Below, one piece after another: positions 43,597 through 53,238 of a DNA stretch of 64,000 bases. Made by a program: the position numbers and the translations under genes. Positions within the stretch are counted from its first letter, which is position 1. Each line of letters opens with the position of its first letter. The notes under the pieces were generated by a model. It was not told where the DNA came from. It saw only the letters and a list, made by a program, of their open reading frames with translations, and did not search any database. The stretch lies in contig OZ241971.1 of the NCBI GenBank assembly GCA_965204155.1, positions 3,968,001 through 4,032,000 on the forward strand, read 5' to 3'. Source of the DNA: UBA6522 sp965204155. Its GTDB lineage: Bacteria; Pseudomonadota; Gammaproteobacteria; Steroidobacterales; Rariloculaceae.

Positions 43597-46500
43597 ATGC
43601 CGCGCCGAAACGACATCGAGAGCGTACTGATCATCGGCGCCGGGCCCATCGTCATCGGCCAGGCCTGCGAATTCGACTATTCGGGAACCCAGGCCTGCAA
43701 GGCGCTGCAGGAGGAAGGTTACCGGGTCATTCTCGCCAACTCCAATCCGGCCACGATCATGACCGATCCCTCAAGCGCCGATGCGGTCTACATCGAGCCG
43801 ATCCACTGGCGCACCCTGGAGCGCATCATCGAGCGGGAACGGCCCGACGCGCTGCTGCCTACCATGGGCGGGCAGACGGGACTGAACTGCGCGCTGGATC
43901 TCGTTCGCCACGGGGTGCTTGCGAAATACGGCGTGGAACTGATCGGCGCGTCCCGCGACGCCATCGACATGGCGGAAGACCGCGAGCGCTTTCGCGACGC
44001 CATGCGGGAGATCGGGCTGGAAGTCCCCAAGGCCGATGTCGCGAAGAACCTCGACAGGGCCTGGGAGATCCAGGCGGAGGTGGGATTCCCGACCATCGTG
44101 CGGCCGTCGTTCACGCTGGGCGGCAGCGGCGGCGGGATCGCCTACAACCGGGAGGAATTCGAGGAGATCGTCTCCCGCGGCCTGGACCAGTCGCCGACCA
44201 CGGAGGTTCTCCTGGAAGAGTCGGTGCTGGGGTGGAAGGAATTCGAGATGGAGGTGGTCCGGGACCACAACGACAACTGCATCATCGTCTGTTCCATCGA
44301 GAACCTCGATCCCATGGGAATCCACACCGGCGACTCCATTACCGTGGCCCCGTCGCAGACGCTGACCGACAAGGAATACCAGTTGATGCGCGACGCCTCC
44401 ATCGACGTGTTGCGCAAGATCGGCGTGGATACCGGCGGTTCGAACGTGCAGTTCGCCGTGAATCCGGAGGACGGGCGCCTGATCATCATCGAAATGAATC
44501 CCCGCGTGTCGCGGTCTTCCGCGCTGGCCTCCAAGGCCACCGGGTTCCCCATCGCCAAGGTGGCGGCCAAACTCGCGGTGGGCTATACGCTGGACGAGTT
44601 GCGCAACGAGATCACCGGCGGCGCGACTCCCGCATCCTTCGAACCGAGCATCGACTACGTGGTCACCAAGGTGCCCCGGTTCACGTTCGAGAAGTTTCCC
44701 CAGGCCAACGACCGGCTCACCACGCAGATGAAATCTGTCGGCGAGGTCATGGCCATCGGCCGCACCTTCCAGGAGTCCCTGCAGAAGGCTCTGCGCGGGC
44801 TTGAAACGGGGACCGACGGGCTCAATCCCGTCTACGGGGAAGTGCGCACGAAGGAACAGCGGGAAGCGCTGCACCGGGAGCTTCGCATGGCGGGCGCACA
44901 ACGCATCTGGTACGTCGCCGATGCGTTTCGGCATGGACTGGATCTCGAGGAAGTGGGCGACCTCACTGGAATCGACTTGTGGTTCCTGGCACAGATTTAC
45001 GACCTCGTGAAGGAGGAGGGGCGCCTCGAGGCCCGGGGCGCGGATGGCCTCACCGCCGATCGCATGTGGCAACTGAAGCGCAAGGGTTTCTCCGACAGTC
45101 GCATCGGGGACTTGATTGGCTGGTCAGAGAATGAAGTAAGAACAAAGCGTTATGAATATAACTTAAAGCCAGTATTCAAGCGTGTCGACACCTGTGCCGC
45201 GGAATTCGTCAGCCATACCGCGTACCTGTACTCCACTTACGAAAGCGAATGCGAGTCGGATCCTTCCTCGGCGCAGAAGATCATGATCCTGGGCGGGGGG
45301 CCGAACCGGATCGGGCAGGGGATCGAATTCGACTACTGCTGCGTTCACGCCGCCTTCGCCCTCAAGGAAGCCAGTTTCGAGACCATCATGGTGAACTGCA
45401 ATCCAGAAACCGTGTCCACGGATTTCGATACGTCGGACCGGCTCTATTTCGAGCCGCTCACGCTCGAAGACGTGCTGGCCATCGTGGACAGGGAACAGCC
45501 GCTGGGCGTGATCGTTCAGTACGGCGGGCAGACGCCGCTGAAGCTGGCGCGGCCCCTGGAAGCGGCTGGTGTCCCCATCATCGGTACCAGCCCGGATTCC
45601 ATCGACCTGGCGGAGGACCGGGAGCGCTTTCAGCAACTCATCGAACGCCTGGGCCTCAGGCAGCCGGCGAACCGCACGGCGCGGACGATCGGCGAGGCGG
45701 TGAAGATGGCGGCGGATGTAGGGTATCCGCTGGTGGTGAGGCCTTCGTACGTGCTCGGCGGCCGGGCCATGGAAATCGTCTACGAGGAAGACGATCTAAG
45801 GCAATACATGGGCGAGGCGGTCAGCGTTTCCAACGAAAGCCCCGTGCTGCTGGACCGCTTCCTGGACCTGGCCGTTGAAGTCGATGTGGACGCAGTGTGC
45901 GACGGCGAACAGGTCATCGTCGGCGGCATCATGGAACACGTGGAGCAGGCCGGCATCCACTCCGGCGACTCCGGTTGCTGCCTGCCGCCGTTCACGTTGA
46001 GCGCCGAAACCGAGCAGGCCCTGGAGGAGCAGGTGGCCGCCATGGCCCGGGCCCTGGGCGTGGTCGGCATCATGAATACCCAGTTCGCCATCCACAACGG
46101 CACGATCTACGTGCTGGAGGTCAATCCGAGGGCTTCGCGCACGATTCCCTTCGTTTCCAAGGCCACCGGCCAGCCGTTCGCGAAGATCGCCGCCAAGGCC
46201 ATGGCGGGCATTACCTTCCGCGAGCAGGGCGTGAAGTTCAACGCGCGGCCGCCGTACTACTCGGTCAAGGAGTCGGTATTCCCGTTTATCAAGTTCCCCG
46301 AGGCGGACCCGATACTCGGCCCGGAGATGAAGTCCACGGGCGAGGTCATGGGAACCGGGCGCAGCTTCGGCGAGGCCTATGCCAAGGCCCAGGCGGCGTC
46401 CGGAGTGTCGCTGCCGCGCGGCGGCACGGCGCTGATCAGCGTCCGCGATCCGGACAAGCCCGCCGCCGTCAGGCTGGGCCATGTCCTCTCCGACCGGGGG

Positions 46501-46821
46501 TTTGAAATCGTGGCCACCGGCGGTACGGCCCGGGCACTGGTGGAAGGCGGCGTCCGCTGCCGGCGCATCAACAAGGTCCGGGAGGGACGCCCGCACGTGG
46601 TGGACATGATAAAGAACGACGAGATCAGCCTCATCGTCAATACCACCGAAGGCAAGCAGGCCATCAAGGAGTCGCACTCCATCCGGGTGGCGGCGGTGCA
46701 TCGGAAGGTGACGTACTACACCACGCTCCCCGCCGCGGCCGCAACCTGCGACGCGCTGGACTACATGGACAACGTGGTCGTGAACCGATTGAGGGATCTG
46801 CACCGGGAGTTCGCCCGGTGA
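43597..46821 (+). CDS. carB: Carbamoyl-phosphate synthase large subunit
   Basis: The protein has 1074 residues. Two ATP-grasp halves are visible: the first starts 'VLIIGAGPIVIGQACEFDYS', the second 'KIMILGGGPNRIGQGIEFDY'. A C-terminal MGS-like allosteric domain follows ('LGHVLSDRGFEIVATGGTAR'). It makes carbamoyl phosphate for arginine and pyrimidines. About 20 codons at 45121-45180 use A/T at third positions almost throughout, unlike the rest of the gene, but still encode the conserved stretch before 'KRVDTCAAEF'. The greA start overlaps its stop. Confidence 0.98.
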   Translation: MPRRNDIESVLIIGAGPIVIGQACEFDYSGTQACKALQEEGYRVILANSNPATIMTDPSSADAVYIEPIHWRTLERIIERERPDALLPTMGGQTGLNCALDLVRHGVLAKYGVELIGASRDAIDMAEDRERFRDAMREIGLEVPKADVAKNLDRAWEIQAEVGFPTIVRPSFTLGGSGGGIAYNREEFEEIVSRGLDQSPTTEVLLEESVLGWKEFEMEVVRDHNDNCIIVCSIENLDPMGIHTGDSITVAPSQTLTDKEYQLMRDASIDVLRKIGVDTGGSNVQFAVNPEDGRLIIIEMNPRVSRSSALASKATGFPIAKVAAKLAVGYTLDELRNEITGGATPASFEPSIDYVVTKVPRFTFEKFPQANDRLTTQMKSVGEVMAIGRTFQESLQKALRGLETGTDGLNPVYGEVRTKEQREALHRELRMAGAQRIWYVADAFRHGLDLEEVGDLTGIDLWFLAQIYDLVKEEGRLEARGADGLTADRMWQLKRKGFSDSRIGDLIGWSENEVRTKRYEYNLKPVFKRVDTCAAEFVSHTAYLYSTYESECESDPSSAQKIMILGGGPNRIGQGIEFDYCCVHAAFALKEASFETIMVNCNPETVSTDFDTSDRLYFEPLTLEDVLAIVDREQPLGVIVQYGGQTPLKLARPLEAAGVPIIGTSPDSIDLAEDRERFQQLIERLGLRQPANRTARTIGEAVKMAADVGYPLVVRPSYVLGGRAMEIVYEEDDLRQYMGEAVSVSNESPVLLDRFLDLAVEVDVDAVCDGEQVIVGGIMEHVEQAGIHSGDSGCCLPPFTLSAETEQALEEQVAAMARALGVVGIMNTQFAIHNGTIYVLEVNPRASRTIPFVSKATGQPFAKIAAKAMAGITFREQGVKFNARPPYYSVKESVFPFIKFPEADPILGPEMKSTGEVMGTGRSFGEAYAKAQAASGVSLPRGGTALISVRDPDKPAAVRLGHVLSDRGFEIVATGGTARALVEGGVRCRRINKVREGRPHVVDMIKNDEISLIVNTTEGKQAIKESHSIRVAAVHRKVTYYTTLPAAAATCDALDYMDNVVVNRLRDLHREFAR

Positions 46822-47291
46822 ACAAGGTGCCCCTGACTACCCGCGGCGCCCGCCTGTTGCGGGAAGAACTGCAGCGCCTGAAGGCCGAACGGCCGCAGAT
46901 CAGCGCCGCCATCGGCGCCGCCCGGGAACACGGCGACCTGCGCGAGAACGCCGAATACCATGCCGCCAAGGAGCAGCAGGGGCTTGCCGAAGCGCGTATC
47001 CGGGACATCGAGGCCAAGCTCTCCATGGCGCAGGTCATCGACGTGGAAAAACTCGACGCCGGCGGCAAGGTGGTGTTCGGGGCGACCGTTCACCTGGTCA
47101 ACATCGAGGACGATGCCGAAAGGACTTACCGGATCGTCGGCGAGGACGAAGCCGACATCAGGCAGGGACTGGTATCCATCGGTTCGCCGCTGGCGCGCGC
47201 CCTGATCGGCAAGTGGGAAGGCGACGAAATCGACGTCGCCGCCCCCAAGGGACGGCAGAGCTACGAAATCGTCGGAGTGGAGTACGTTTAG
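46818..47291 (+). CDS. greA: Transcription elongation factor GreA
   Basis: The protein has 157 residues. The N-terminal coiled coil has 'GDLRENAEYHAAKEQQ' with the acidic tip, and the C-terminal FKBP-like domain has 'GKWEGDEIDVAAPKG'. It helps stalled RNA polymerase by stimulating transcript cleavage. The GTG start lies in the carB stop region (GTGA), so the two are coupled. Confidence 0.97.
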   Translation: MNKVPLTTRGARLLREELQRLKAERPQISAAIGAAREHGDLRENAEYHAAKEQQGLAEARIRDIEAKLSMAQVIDVEKLDAGGKVVFGATVHLVNIEDDAERTYRIVGEDEADIRQGLVSIGSPLARALIGKWEGDEIDVAAPKGRQSYEIVGVEYV

Positions 47292-47297
47292 CGTCCG

Positions 47298-47339
47298 TTT
47301 CTGCAATGATCGCGCAGAAATGCCGGGTGCGTCCCGGCA
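47298..47339. terminator. Two adjacent hairpins after greA
   Basis: TTTCTGC pairs with GCAGAAA (47298-47320, 9-base loop), and TGCCGGG pairs with CCCGGCA (47321-47339, 5-base loop). Both stems are perfect. No T-run follows, so factor-independent termination would be weak. They probably mark the end of the carAB-greA transcript. Confidence 0.5.
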
Positions 47340-47405
47340 GCCGTGCGCGCAGACTGTCCGCGAGCACGTGACGGATTTGTTGGACGATCATGACGGAAAT
47401 ACGCG

Positions 47406-48029
47406 ATGAGCCGCCGATCCAGAGACTCCGGCCACTGGCGCCATCGTCAGGGCCGCGATGCATACGTGTCCCGCGCCGCCCGGGAGGGTTGGCGCAGCCG
47501 GTCGGTCTACAAGCTCGAGCAGATCGACGCCAGGGCGCAGTTGTTCGGAAAGGGGATGGTCTGCGTGGACCTGGGCGCCTGTCCGGGGGGCTGGAGCCAG
47601 TACGCAGCGGAGAAGATCGGTTCCTCCGGGCGTGTGCTGGCGGTGGACCTGAAGCCGATGGACCCGATCCCGGGAGTCGAATTCATTCAGGGCGATTTCA
47701 CCGCGGCAGAAATCCGGGAGCAACTCATCGGTGCATTGGATGGCCGGCGGGCCGGCCTTGTAATGTCTGACATGGCCCCCAATATCACGGGTTATCCGGC
47801 GGTGGATCAGCCCAGGGCCATGCACCTGGCCGAAGAGGCGCTGGAATTTTCCGGAGAAGTGCTCGAACGCAAGGGGAGTTTCCTGGTCAAACTCTTTCAG
47901 GGCGAAGGCTTCGAGGCGTTTGTGGCCCGTACGCGCAAGCGATTCGGCAGTGTTCGAATCATCAAACCGAAGGCCTCGCGGCCCGAGAGCCGCGAGATGT
48001 ACTTGCTGGCGGGAAACCATGGGATGTAG
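47406..48029 (+). CDS. rlmE: 23S rRNA 2'-O-methyltransferase RlmE (RrmJ/FtsJ)
   Basis: The protein has 207 residues. 'RSRSVYKLEQIDARAQLF' with the first catalytic Lys, 'VDLGACPGGWSQYAAE' (SAM loop), 'VMSDMAPNITG' and 'GSFLVKLFQGEGFE' give the K-D-K-E set. It methylates U2552 of 23S rRNA. yhbY, often next to it, is absent here. ftsH follows in the usual order. Confidence 0.97.
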   Translation: MSRRSRDSGHWRHRQGRDAYVSRAAREGWRSRSVYKLEQIDARAQLFGKGMVCVDLGACPGGWSQYAAEKIGSSGRVLAVDLKPMDPIPGVEFIQGDFTAAEIREQLIGALDGRRAGLVMSDMAPNITGYPAVDQPRAMHLAEEALEFSGEVLERKGSFLVKLFQGEGFEAFVARTRKRFGSVRIIKPKASRPESREMYLLAGNHGM

Positions 48030-48089
48030 TAGGGTCCGCTGTAGGCGGCCGCTGCGGTATTCGGTGGAGATACCGAAGGGGATAAGGGC

Positions 48090-50009
48090 TTGAACGACTT
48101 GGTAAAGAACGCGATTCTCTGGATCGTCATCGCTGTGGTGCTGGCGTCGGTGGTGCGTAGTTTCGGGCCGGCGAATCAGCGCGTCGAAACCGTCCCCTAT
48201 TCGGAATTCATCGCCCAGGTCAAGGACGGCTCGGTGTCCACCGTGACGTTTACGGGCGAAACCATCGAATACGACCGCAACGGCGACCAGTTCGTCACCT
48301 ACAACCCTGAAACCGAAAACACCCTGCTGATCACCACGCTGCAGGAGTACAACGTACGCATACAGGCGGAACCGCCCGAGCAGCAGTCGTTCCTGTTGCA
48401 GTTGTTCGTGTCCTCGTTCCCGATCCTGCTGCTGATCGGCGTGTGGATCTATTTCATGCGCCAGATGCAGGGCGCCGGCGGCGGCCGCGGAGCCATGTCC
48501 TTCGGCAAGAGCCGTGCCCGGCTGCTGGGCGAAGACCAGGTCAGCGTGACCTTTGCCGACGTCGCGGGCGTCGAGGAAGCCAAGGAGGAAGTCGTCGAGA
48601 TCGTCGAATTTCTCAAGGACCCTGCCAAGTTCCAGCGCCTGGGCGGCAAGATTCCCAAGGGCGTGCTCATGGTCGGTTCGCCGGGCACGGGCAAGACGCT
48701 GCTGGCGCGCGCCATTGCCGGCGAGGCCAAGGTGCCGTTCTTCACCATCTCCGGGTCGGATTTCGTGGAGATGTTCGTGGGTGTGGGCGCCTCACGGGTC
48801 CGCGACATGTTCGAGCAGGCCAAGAAGCACGCGCCGTGCATCGTCTTCATCGATGAGATCGACGCCGTGGGGCGCCATCGCGGCGCCGGACTCGGCGGCG
48901 GGCACGACGAGCGCGAGCAGACGCTGAACCAGTTGTTGGTGGAAATGGACGGCTTCGAGGGCAACGAGGGCGTCATCGTCATCGCCGCCACCAACCGTCC
49001 CGATGTGCTCGACCCGGCGCTGTTGCGGCCGGGGCGGTTCGACCGTCAGGTGGTGGTGCCGCTGCCGGACGTGCGCGGCCGCGAGCAGATCCTGAAAGTC
49101 CACATGCGCAAGGTGCCGATCGGCAAGAGCGTGCGGCCGTCGGTAATCGCGCGCGGCACGCCCGGATTTTCCGGGGCGGACCTGGCGAACCTCGTGAACG
49201 AGGCCGCGTTGCTGGCGGCCCGCGCCAACCGGCGCACCGTCGGCATGGAAGAGTTCGACAGCGCCAAGGACAAGATCATGATGGGCACCGAGCGCCGCTC
49301 CATGGTCATGAGCGAGGACGACAAGCGGCTCACGGCCTACCACGAGGCCGGGCATGCCATCGTCGGCCTGCACGTCCCGGAACACGATCCGGTCTACAAG
49401 GTGACGATCATTCCGCGGGGCAGGGCACTGGGCCTGACCATGTTCCTGCCGGAAGAGGACCGCTACAGCTACTCCAGGCAGCGGCTCCTGAGCCAGATGA
49501 AGAGCCTGTTCGGCGGCCGCATCGCCGAGGAGATCATCTACGGAGCGGACTACGTGACCACGGGGGCTTCCAACGATATAGAGCGTGCCACGGAAATCGC
49601 GCGCAACATGGTGACCAAGTGGGGGCTTTCGGACCGGCTCGGGCCGCTCACCTACAGCGAGGACGACGGCGAGATCTTCCTCGGCCGCAGCGTCACCCGG
49701 CACAAGCAGGTGTCCGACGTGACCGCGCACGCCATCGACGAAGAGGTTCGCAAGCTGGTGGACGTCTGCTACGTCGACGCCAAGAGCATTCTCGAGCGCG
49801 AGATGGACAAGCTGCACCTGATGGCCAACGCGCTGGTGAAGTACGAAACCCTCGACGAGAACCAGATCCAGGAAGTCATGGAAAACCGCGAACCCAGTCC
49901 GCCGGAAGACTGGGACGACTCCGAACCCGGCGAGGGCCTTTCAACCAAACCCAGGCCCGCCGAGGAAAAGGGCACACCACCGCTGGGCGGCCCCGCGGGC
50001 CAGCACTGA
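48090..50009 (+). CDS. ftsH: ATP-dependent zinc metalloprotease FtsH
   Basis: The protein has 639 residues. There are two membrane helices, near the N-terminus ('AILWIVIAVVLASVV') and about 105-125 ('LFVSSFPILLLIGVWIYF'). The AAA+ domain has 'GSPGTGKTLLARAIAGEA' and 'IVFIDEIDAVGRHRG'. The protease site is 'YHEAGHAIVG'. It degrades damaged membrane proteins and regulators. The start is TTG 48090, with AAGGGG upstream. The C-terminal tail is acidic and Pro-rich. folP, usually next, is not present. Confidence 0.97.
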   Translation: MNDLVKNAILWIVIAVVLASVVRSFGPANQRVETVPYSEFIAQVKDGSVSTVTFTGETIEYDRNGDQFVTYNPETENTLLITTLQEYNVRIQAEPPEQQSFLLQLFVSSFPILLLIGVWIYFMRQMQGAGGGRGAMSFGKSRARLLGEDQVSVTFADVAGVEEAKEEVVEIVEFLKDPAKFQRLGGKIPKGVLMVGSPGTGKTLLARAIAGEAKVPFFTISGSDFVEMFVGVGASRVRDMFEQAKKHAPCIVFIDEIDAVGRHRGAGLGGGHDEREQTLNQLLVEMDGFEGNEGVIVIAATNRPDVLDPALLRPGRFDRQVVVPLPDVRGREQILKVHMRKVPIGKSVRPSVIARGTPGFSGADLANLVNEAALLAARANRRTVGMEEFDSAKDKIMMGTERRSMVMSEDDKRLTAYHEAGHAIVGLHVPEHDPVYKVTIIPRGRALGLTMFLPEEDRYSYSRQRLLSQMKSLFGGRIAEEIIYGADYVTTGASNDIERATEIARNMVTKWGLSDRLGPLTYSEDDGEIFLGRSVTRHKQVSDVTAHAIDEEVRKLVDVCYVDAKSILEREMDKLHLMANALVKYETLDENQIQEVMENREPSPPEDWDDSEPGEGLSTKPRPAEEKGTPPLGGPAGQH

Positions 50010-50177
50010 TTGTCAGGGTAGTAGGCGCGAAACTGCGGAATTTCCCTGTATTGCACCGCAAGGTTCTGCTGAACGGCGGCCCGGTGACAGTGTTCTGCGC
50101 TCGATCGAGCGTCATATCGCTTGTTGCCATTAGCCCGTAGCCAATGCCGTAAGCGATAGTCATCACGTACTTATCCT

Positions 50178-51371
50178 ATGCAAGACAGGTACACCGGAGA
50201 TATAGGCGATTACGTCAAGTACGCTCTCCTTCGTCTCATTCGCAAGGTCGAAGGTGGAAGACTTGGAGTGGCGTGGTATCTGTACCCTGACGAACCCAAC
50301 GGCGATGGTGGCCATTTGGAGTACCTTGACAGCCGGAGGCGGAAAGACTGGGAGCATCTGGACAAAGAGCTCTATTGGAAACTCAAGGCGATAGTAGAAC
50401 GCAACGCCCGAAACGTAGCCTCAATCGAACGCGATAGCGATATTCTTGGAAGTAATACGAGATTTTTCTCGAAGAGACTGACTCCCCCGCATTCAATTGC
50501 AAGAAATACGGTAGCAGACCACCAGCATCGCGAAGAGTGGCGGAGGGAATGGTTTGAAGAATTACAGAGGACGCTCGTTGATTGTAATGTGATCTTTTTG
50601 GATCCAGACAATGGCTTGTATGAAACCGAGAAATTTCGCTCTGGAACCGTAAGGCACTGGAAACGGATACCATTGCGTGAAGTTGAAGCACTGTCCGATG
50701 GCGGTCGCACGGTGATTGTTTACCACCATCACACGTTTCGAAAGGGCGGCAATATTCGGGAGATCTATTACTGGTTCAAGAAGCTAGGTAGTAGTGCAAT
50801 TGCAGTGCGGTCAGGAGCATGGTCTCCAAGAAGTTTTTTTATCGTCAATCCTTCTGAACGCCTGACCGAAGGCATTTCGAGATTTGTAGATGTGTCACAG
50901 AAGTTGAGTATCCATTTTTCGCATAGGGATGACACCGGGAATAGCGCGAGCTGTGTCGATAATCTTGTTGCCGAGAAAGCAGCTCAACTCTATGAACCCG
51001 ACGTCCGTCGATTGGACGATTCCGATACCTACCGTTCGCGAATCAAGGAACTATGCGCTTATGCGGTGGACGATGGTTACTCGCTTCGTCCGGAGTCCGA
51101 ACGGGACTTTTGGAAGTTTTTTGGTGGCGGGCCTCGTCTGCGCCAGTTCGAGCTCGTGCTGATCGACAATGGAAACCTCCGTGCGGTCTGGCAGGACGAA
51201 CAGGAGACACATGTTGGGCTTCAGTTTCTTGGTGCCGATATTGTGCAGTTCGTTCTTTTCAAGCGGAGATGCCCGTCGCGGCCGGTTTCGAGAGTCGTTG
51301 GGAGGGACACGGTTGCTGGATTCGAGAGCCAGATTCGAGCGTTCGAACTACAATCCCTGCTATACGAATGA
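50178..51371 (+). CDS. Two-domain protein of unknown function (GDIGDYVKYALLR family)
   Basis: The protein has 397 residues. Residues 1 to about 225 begin 'MQDRYTGDIGDYVKYALLR' and contain 'VIFLDPDNGLYE' and 'VIVYHHHTFRKGG'. From memory this matches an uncharacterised, widely spread family whose 'DPDNG' may be a catalytic or ligand loop. Residues from about 255 ('AQLYEPDVRRLDDSDTYRS') to the end, with 'GGPRLRQFELVLIDNGNLRA' and 'GLQFLGADIVQFVLF', resemble small stand-alone proteins. This looks like a fusion. Codon use is more AT-rich than in the flanking genes. It sits where folP would be, and overlaps the next gene by ATGA. The 168 bp before it hold nothing that I recognise. Confidence 0.7.
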   Translation: MQDRYTGDIGDYVKYALLRLIRKVEGGRLGVAWYLYPDEPNGDGGHLEYLDSRRRKDWEHLDKELYWKLKAIVERNARNVASIERDSDILGSNTRFFSKRLTPPHSIARNTVADHQHREEWRREWFEELQRTLVDCNVIFLDPDNGLYETEKFRSGTVRHWKRIPLREVEALSDGGRTVIVYHHHTFRKGGNIREIYYWFKKLGSSAIAVRSGAWSPRSFFIVNPSERLTEGISRFVDVSQKLSIHFSHRDDTGNSASCVDNLVAEKAAQLYEPDVRRLDDSDTYRSRIKELCAYAVDDGYSLRPESERDFWKFFGGGPRLRQFELVLIDNGNLRAVWQDEQETHVGLQFLGADIVQFVLFKRRCPSRPVSRVVGRDTVAGFESQIRAFELQSLLYE

Positions 51372-51835
51372 AGAACGATGATTTGCCACCGGACGATCAC
51401 ATCGTTCGCTATGTCAAGCCGAGCATGATTCGCGGGGATGGAACTCCGGATGGCGCGGACTTTCGGCTGCGTCCGAATCGACCGGACGAAACAGGGCTAT
51501 CGGTAAACTGGCTGGAGGTGTTGGGATCAGGAAAGGACCATCAATTAGCGAAGGTTCGCCAGCTATGTCGATTGGAAAGAAAACCAGCCGCACGATTCGC
51601 AGAGTTGAACGTCGGCGCAACAATCCGGTCGGTCTCGGAAGAATCGATGGCGCTGCGTGTCGTTCATGAACCGCTTGAAGCGGATGAAGCGTATGAAGCC
51701 GATCCTTCACATGCGGAAATTACAGGACTGCCACCTGGTGAGTCAGACCTCGCAATATATGTCGGCGATCTGATTTCGCAGTGTGTTGTTGCGATGCATC
51801 CAGCAGTAGTCCTGGAAGATAAATCTGATTTTTGA
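51368..51835 (+). CDS. Uncharacterised partner protein (DHIVRYVKPSMI family)
   Basis: The protein has 155 residues. 'DDHIVRYVKPSMI', 'FRLRPNRPDETGLSVNWLEV', 'RFAELNVGATI' and 'DPSHAEITGLP' are conserved-looking blocks. No catalytic motif is obvious. It is translationally coupled to the gene before it (ATGA overlap), so the two probably act together. From memory, homologues are often found beside proteins like the C-terminal half of that gene; toxin-antitoxin or defence roles are possible but not shown. glmM starts one base after its stop. Confidence 0.65.
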   Translation: MKNDDLPPDDHIVRYVKPSMIRGDGTPDGADFRLRPNRPDETGLSVNWLEVLGSGKDHQLAKVRQLCRLERKPAARFAELNVGATIRSVSEESMALRVVHEPLEADEAYEADPSHAEITGLPPGESDLAIYVGDLISQCVVAMHPAVVLEDKSDF

Positions 51836-51836
51836 A

Positions 51837-53192
51837 ATGCCGTCCAAGAGCTATTTCGGTACTGACGGGATTCGTGGGGAAGTTGGCCGACCGCCGATGA
51901 CCGTGGAATTTGCGTTGCGGCTGGCCAGCGCGGCGGCCCGGGTGCTGGCGCCCGACGGCGGGTCGGTGCTTATCGGCAAGGACACGCGCGTCTCGGGCTA
52001 TATGTTTGAATCGGCCATGGAGGCGGGATTTGTGGCATCCGGCGTTGACGTGCTGCTCACGGGGCCGTTGCCGACGCCCGCGATCGCGTTTCTCACGACG
52101 CAACTCGGCGCCGACTTCGGTATTGTCATCAGCGCTTCTCACAATCCCTACCACGATAACGGTATCAAGCTCTTCGACCGTGCCGGCGCCAAGCTCTCCG
52201 ATGAAATCGAGGAGGCCATTGAGGCGCAGCTCGAATCGCCAATCGTGACCCGTTCCTCCAGGGCGTTGGGGCAGGCCAGGCATATCGCCGACACGCGGGT
52301 GGATTACCAGGAATTCTGCAAGCGGACGATTCCCGACGGCATGAACTTCGAAGGACTGAAACTGGTGGTGGATGCCTCCCACGGAGCCGCCTACAAGGTC
52401 GCACCGCGGGTGATGGAGGATCTGGGCGCCGAAGTGGTGCCGGTAGGCTGTTCTCCCAATGGGCGAAACATCAATGACGGCTGCGGTGCGACCCGGCCGG
52501 ACCTGTTGCAGTTGACGGTGACGGGCGTGCGCGCCCAGGCAGGGTTGGCGTTGGACGGCGACGGCGACCGGGTGGTGATGGTAGACGAGAGCGGTGAATT
52601 GATCGACGGCGACCGCTTGCTCTATATCCTGGCGCGCGACAGGCTGGAGCAGGGTGCGCTGCGGGGGCCGGTCGTCGGCACGGTCATGAGCAACCTGGGC
52701 CTTGAAACAGCGCTTGGGGAACTCGGCATCGAATTTCGCCGCGCCAGGGTAGGAGACCGCCATGTCCTGGAGATGCTCAAGGCCAGCGGCGGCATACTCG
52801 GCGGCGAGACTTCGGGTCACGTCCTGTGCCTCGACAAGGCCACCACCGGCGACGGCCTCGTCACCGCGCTTCAGGTGCTGGCAGTAATGAGGCGTACCGG
52901 AGCCAGCCTCCGAGAACTTGTCGAGGACATGCCGGTCTACCCGCAACTGATCGTCAATGTTGAGGCTGCCGACTCCGTCGATGTCAACGAAGAACCTGCC
53001 ATCCGCGACGCGGTGGGCGAAGCCGAGGCGGTGCTCGGAAAACACGGCCGCGTGGTTCTTCGGTCCTCCGGCACGGAACCCGTGATTCGCGTGATGGTGG
53101 AGGGCGAGGATGAAGCAACCGTCTCCTCGGTGGCCCATCGCCTGGCGGATTCGGTGAGAAGCCGTATTGATTCCATGGCCGCTGCTTCGTAA
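51837..53192 (+). CDS. glmM: Phosphoglucosamine mutase
   Basis: The protein has 451 residues. 'SYFGTDGIRGEVG' begins the protein, the active serine lies in 'ISASHNPYHDNGIK', the metal loop is 'ALDGDGDRVVMVD', and the C-terminal phosphate loop is 'LRSSGTEPVIRVM'. It converts glucosamine-6-P to glucosamine-1-P for peptidoglycan and LPS. Length is normal. Its upstream neighbour is the unusual cassette rather than folP. Confidence 0.98.
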   Translation: MPSKSYFGTDGIRGEVGRPPMTVEFALRLASAAARVLAPDGGSVLIGKDTRVSGYMFESAMEAGFVASGVDVLLTGPLPTPAIAFLTTQLGADFGIVISASHNPYHDNGIKLFDRAGAKLSDEIEEAIEAQLESPIVTRSSRALGQARHIADTRVDYQEFCKRTIPDGMNFEGLKLVVDASHGAAYKVAPRVMEDLGAEVVPVGCSPNGRNINDGCGATRPDLLQLTVTGVRAQAGLALDGDGDRVVMVDESGELIDGDRLLYILARDRLEQGALRGPVVGTVMSNLGLETALGELGIEFRRARVGDRHVLEMLKASGGILGGETSGHVLCLDKATTGDGLVTALQVLAVMRRTGASLRELVEDMPVYPQLIVNVEAADSVDVNEEPAIRDAVGEAEAVLGKHGRVVLRSSGTEPVIRVMVEGEDEATVSSVAHRLADSVRSRIDSMAAAS

Positions 53193-53238
53193 GCTCTGCG
53201 CCCGCCGACCGGCATTCCACCTTCAAGTGACTACAGAT

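Noticed and set aside
50010..50177. Possible remnant of folP after ftsH
   Set aside because: I looked in all frames for dihydropteroate synthase motifs and found none.
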